Position numbers and translations under genes: made by a program. A stretch of 64,000 nt of DNA. It comes from Parapristionchus giblindavisi. Its lineage: Eukaryota; Nematoda; Chromadorea; Rhabditida; Diplogasteridae. The stretch is taken from contig CALSFV010000212.1 of the NCBI GenBank assembly GCA_943737045.1, positions 791,001-855,000 of the forward strand, in the 5' to 3' direction. Shown one piece after another: positions 55,301-60,400 of the stretch (position 1 is the first letter of the stretch; each line of letters starts with the position of its first letter). The notes under the pieces are model-generated. The model ran no database searches and was not told where the DNA came from. It saw nothing but the letters and a program-made list of their open reading frames with translations.

Positions 55301-57436
55301 CACATAAAGGGTATCACAGTATGAATGCAATGGAAGAAAAACCCGGTGAATGCCAGCTACACTATCCGCTGAAAGCATCTCATTGTCAGTGCACGTCTAT
55401 ATTCAGTAAGCCTATAAATCGTAATATTTATGACCACAAATCGGACCGTTGTTTCGTGTTACCGCCCCCACCCCTAAAGATCAAAGATCAAAGATCAAAG
55501 ACCATGATACCTGTTCTCTCATCTTCAACCAATCCTCTAGTCCACTGTAGGCTTCTTCGGTTCGTTCACACAACTCCGACAGTCCATCCAATCCCGATGC
55601 ACGCTTCTCACTCCAATCACAGATTGCCGACCAACGAGCACCTACAGTAATCCGCCATTACAGTAGGCTACAGAATTCAACTATGGCAGAATGACAACGT
55701 ACAGTAATCCGCCATTACAGTAGATTACGGTATCATATATAGTATTAAACTATCCCAGAATGACAGCATATAGTGATCCATTTTGATCGTATAGTACTTC
55801 GCCCTTATTAAAAAAAAAAGGTCAACCCTCACATTGTGAGGCTAAGAAAAAGTATGATCGTAATCAAATACCATGTTGTATTACTAGACGAGGTAGCGGA
55901 TTTTTCATTGTCCTGACAAAGAGTAAGTGGAGTGGATCGAAAAGAGAACAAAACTAGGGTAATATAAGAATCATGAAAAACAAATATCACAAGAATACAT
56001 CATCGTAATAAAGATGAAAAGATCAAAGATCAAAGACCAAAGATTACCGATTGATGCGAGTCTCTGCTCCAGTGCAGCCAGTGACGCTCCACTCTCTTCA
56101 TCTTCATCCACCTACAAAGGAAAGGACGATATTTATGATTACCCACGTATGGCTGTTCTGTTGAAATAGTAGGTACATGACGTTTCCTAGCCCGAATGCC
56201 GTAACGCCCAGACAAATCAGTCAATCATTGTCAGTGGCAACCATTCCCTCGAATTGGGGAAAAATTATACTGTAACTAACCACGGCCACAAAGTTCCCCA
56301 ATTGATCGATAGTACTCTGATATTCATCGATGCGTGCTTGTAGGATGGAATGGGCTTCGATCTGCAGAAACATAAGAATTACTTCACTTTTAATAATAAT
56401 AATAATCATTTTAAGGTGAATTAGTCAAACACTCAAAGCAGGTGAATTCGAGCCTTACTACTTTTCTAAGATGATCAGAAATGTTCAATCATTGATATCT
56501 TTGACCCATTATTTGGCTCTCGTCCCCTTTATAGTATCTTTGGTGGTATCTACGACTAATCAATCAGGACTTTTAGCTACAGAAGAGAGAAATGAGTGAA
56601 TCAGTGAGCCATCAATCAATAACTCCTTCTCCCTGACTACAGTATACCTGTCTCATCGCGTCAGGAGCATTATCAGCCAGTGGTTCCATATTCTCAATGG
56701 TCTTCTCCATTTCAGTCAACCACGAGGCAATCTCCGATATTCGAGAAGTCTGGAGCGAGTTCAGTTGACACTGAAATTCATCACTATCTTTTTACATTAA
56801 ATTTATCTTTTTGTGTCTTTATCTCCGTGGAGGTTGGGTTATTTCCAATAAACTCTCACTGCACTCGCCTATTCTATCAAGAGGACAAACAGTCCTCTTA
56901 TTGTTAGAAGACTTTGGAAACTCAGGAGCTGTATGTCCATATTGTCAAACAGGCCTCTTGGACGAGCAAAATTTATATAACTATTCTAATCAAGTTTCAT
57001 GTGTGGACGAATTGATAGAACATCATACATTTCTCTAATCGTCTAAATAGTAAGCTAAGCGGAACCAGAAACCGCCTGGTGCAAGTCAGCCGATTCCATT
57101 AACAATAAGATCTCTCAATTTACTAGGGAATAATAAGCCTATTGCATCTACTTTAACCTATTACCGATTACAACCTATGCGAAACTAGAATCCGCCTGCC
57201 ACAAGTCAACTTTGATAGCACTACCATAACTACCGTACCCATTGCTGGTTTTGCAGTAACGATTCAAAAGTTAGAGATCAAAGATCAATCGAGGGGGTGG
57301 GATACAGTATACCTGTAGACTTGATTGCCTATTCATGGCAAGATCTCTCAATTGTTCCCATCGTGTATTAACGAGAACGAGTTGTTGTTGGATCTGATCC
57401 TTCTCTGTCTCATCATCCACTCGTTGGAGAAGAACC

Positions 57437-57475
<39 letters not shown>

Positions 57476-60400
57476 TTTAAAATTTTGAACGTCTCCAAGA
57501 AAATTGGGCTAATTCCATCTAGAACGGAACCGGAATACATACAAACATTCATAAAACATTGGACCAATTCCCCCGTCATTTTCTCGCCTCATATCTGCTA
57601 TATTACAAAGAAAGACTGACAACTACAATTTACGTGACAGTCAAGAGAGTAATCATTATTATAGAATTACAAAAGTTTTGCACACACCGCGCCAAATGCC
57701 GAATATAGTAAACTTCTCCACCGTTGAGAAAAAGCACTCCAAATTTTCGGAAGGTTTTTTCGAACGTTTTTTCAATGCATATAATTTTATTTTTATTGAA
57801 AGTCCTGTGAAATGATGAGGAAACGCCATAAAATTCGATAAAACTAGAGAAAATGGTATGTCGCGCGAAGAAGTGGGCGGAATCTGAATCCCCTGAATAT
57901 TGCGCGGCAAAGAGCGGAATTCGTATTGTTCGGACAGTTTTAATTCTATAATATCTATATGCAATATTCGCCCAAATACGTCATACATGAATTAATAATA
58001 ATAGTAATTACAACAATAATATAGATAAAATAATAAATAAATGAATAATCATTACCTGTCCCCTATGGAGAACTCTTCCGACCGTCTCTTGACTATCAGT
58101 TAGACTGGCCATCAACTGTTCATACTCCTTGAATTGACGTTTCACCGTCAGGACATCTCTGGAATGTGGAGGGGGTTAGTCGATTCGACTGTGAGACAGT
58201 GCCATATATTTTATATTTTTAGCAATATATTTTTACACTGAATAACTGAGGAACGACTGTAATACAACGATGAACCTTAAAGTTGGGTCCCCCCCCGCGT
58301 AGATCGCTCACAAGAGGGAGATCATGCCAGAATGATCTCCTCTCATTCAATTTGCATCGTCATTCCTCATGAGTCATGACCCATTCCCCTATATAAACCC
58401 CCTGCTATGTTGATAAAGTTAGTCTCGAGTGAGCTTGTCGTCTAGTCTTCCTTGTTGCATCTTCAACTGTCCATATCTCTTTAAAGATTACCCATTTACA
58501 GTTAAAGGCATACCCCGAGTTAATTTGAAACTCCGCTCTGGCGATACTCTCTCGCTTTCTATGACTACGAGAGTGTTGCCAGAGCGAGGAGTAAAATTGT
58601 ATCATGGTCTGTTATGGCTAAACTCATAGTGCACTCTCAACAAAGCACCACAATTCGACACGAGGATATCATGTTTCACCTTCTATTTAAAGATCAGGAA
58701 AGCGGGGACGGAAATGATAGTTCAATAGAGGAGCTAATAGAATACAAACCTCGATTCAACATCCGATAGTGAGGCCACCTCCTCCTCCGCTTCCAATAAC
58801 CACGCGAGCACCTGTAAAGATCAGAGATCAAAGATCAATTACACGAAAAAGACACATTGCTGTGTTCACGTCAAACGTGGGCACCACTGCCGCTAGCGGC
58901 AATACACCCCCGATTTTTGCACCCGACCCCCCGATTTTCCAAAAAAAAACACTCAAAATGACGTATAAATGCTCCATTTTTTGCATCCGACCCCCCGATT
59001 TTTGCGTCCGACCCCCCCCCCCCCCCCCCCCCCCCCCCGATTTTCATTTCCAGCGGCAATGTCCGCCCACGTATGGTTCACGTTATTTCTTCACAGTGAA
59101 AGGCACATCAAACACGAGCTAATATTAGCTTTTATCATAGATTTGTGAAACACCAAATCACATAGTTTCTTAAAATGAACGAAACGAACAAGCTACCGAT
59201 CACATGAGTCAAAAGATGTATATTCTTCCACATTAGAATATATTGCAAATTGAAAAACATCTTTTGTTTGGTTTGATGTTGGTCTTTAGCCTTGGTTTTT
59301 GTTCTAGAACCCATAATGAGGCAGAGAATGTCGACAACACAACATTACAATTCTTTAGAAAAATGTTTACAAAAGGCTCAAAGATAATACTTACTTCCAT
59401 AATAATAATAATAATAATGATGATGATAATGATAAAGATACAACTTACATGTTCGAGACACGCTTCAAACTCCTTACTCAGCTCATCTTTCCTTGCTTTT
59501 CTACTCTTAGATGATCTTTGAGATGATGATGATGACTTCCTTGAACGAAGATCATGTGGAGATGGAGATGGTGGAGTCTGGAATCGGAGAGATACAAATG
59601 GAACGGTTTAATCGATCAACTACCCCCCCCCTCTCCACAGATAATTCCCCCAGTCATTAATTTCCGGACTTTCTCCAGTTCGTTTTCTACGACAAAGAAT
59701 GCGAGAAAGTATTGCCCGAGCGGAGAGTTTCAACTTATTGTTAGATTTGAGTGTGACTTTAATATCTATTCATAGACACAAGCACTTATCGAGTTATTTA
59801 ATGGACACTAAACCAATCAATAAAACGTTAACTACGGTAGCCAATCAATAAAATACTGCCTACAGTAACCAATCAATAAAATGCTAACAATAGTAACCAA
59901 TCAATAAAATGTAGACTAGAGTATTACCTCTCTAGTATGATCAATACTCTTCTGTTGTGATAGTTGTTGTTGGAGTTCCCTTTGTTGTCTTCGACTGACA
60001 TGACCACTGTGAGGTGGAGTAGTAGGAGCTACTGTAGATACTCCAGATGCCACTGACGCTGCCGTCATCGTCGAAGCTCCGCCCACTGAGGCTGCTGATG
60101 TCGCTGATGATGCAGAGACCACGGAACCGACAAGAGCCGCCGTTGGCTCACCTTCTACGCTGCCTGAAAGGGATCAAAGATCAAAGATTAAAGATCAAAA
60201 GATCAGAAGGCAAAAAAAGAAGGTTCGATTGTTTCTACTCGCGGATTCATGTTTCATTGGATAAACAAACATTGGGTAAATACAATTTCCCGAAACGAAA
60301 TCGATAATCTCATACATATAAATCAATCCGAAATCCGATCAATAAATCGATAATTTCTTACCTTCAAATGACGATGCTACAAGAGTAGACGATGCGCCCG

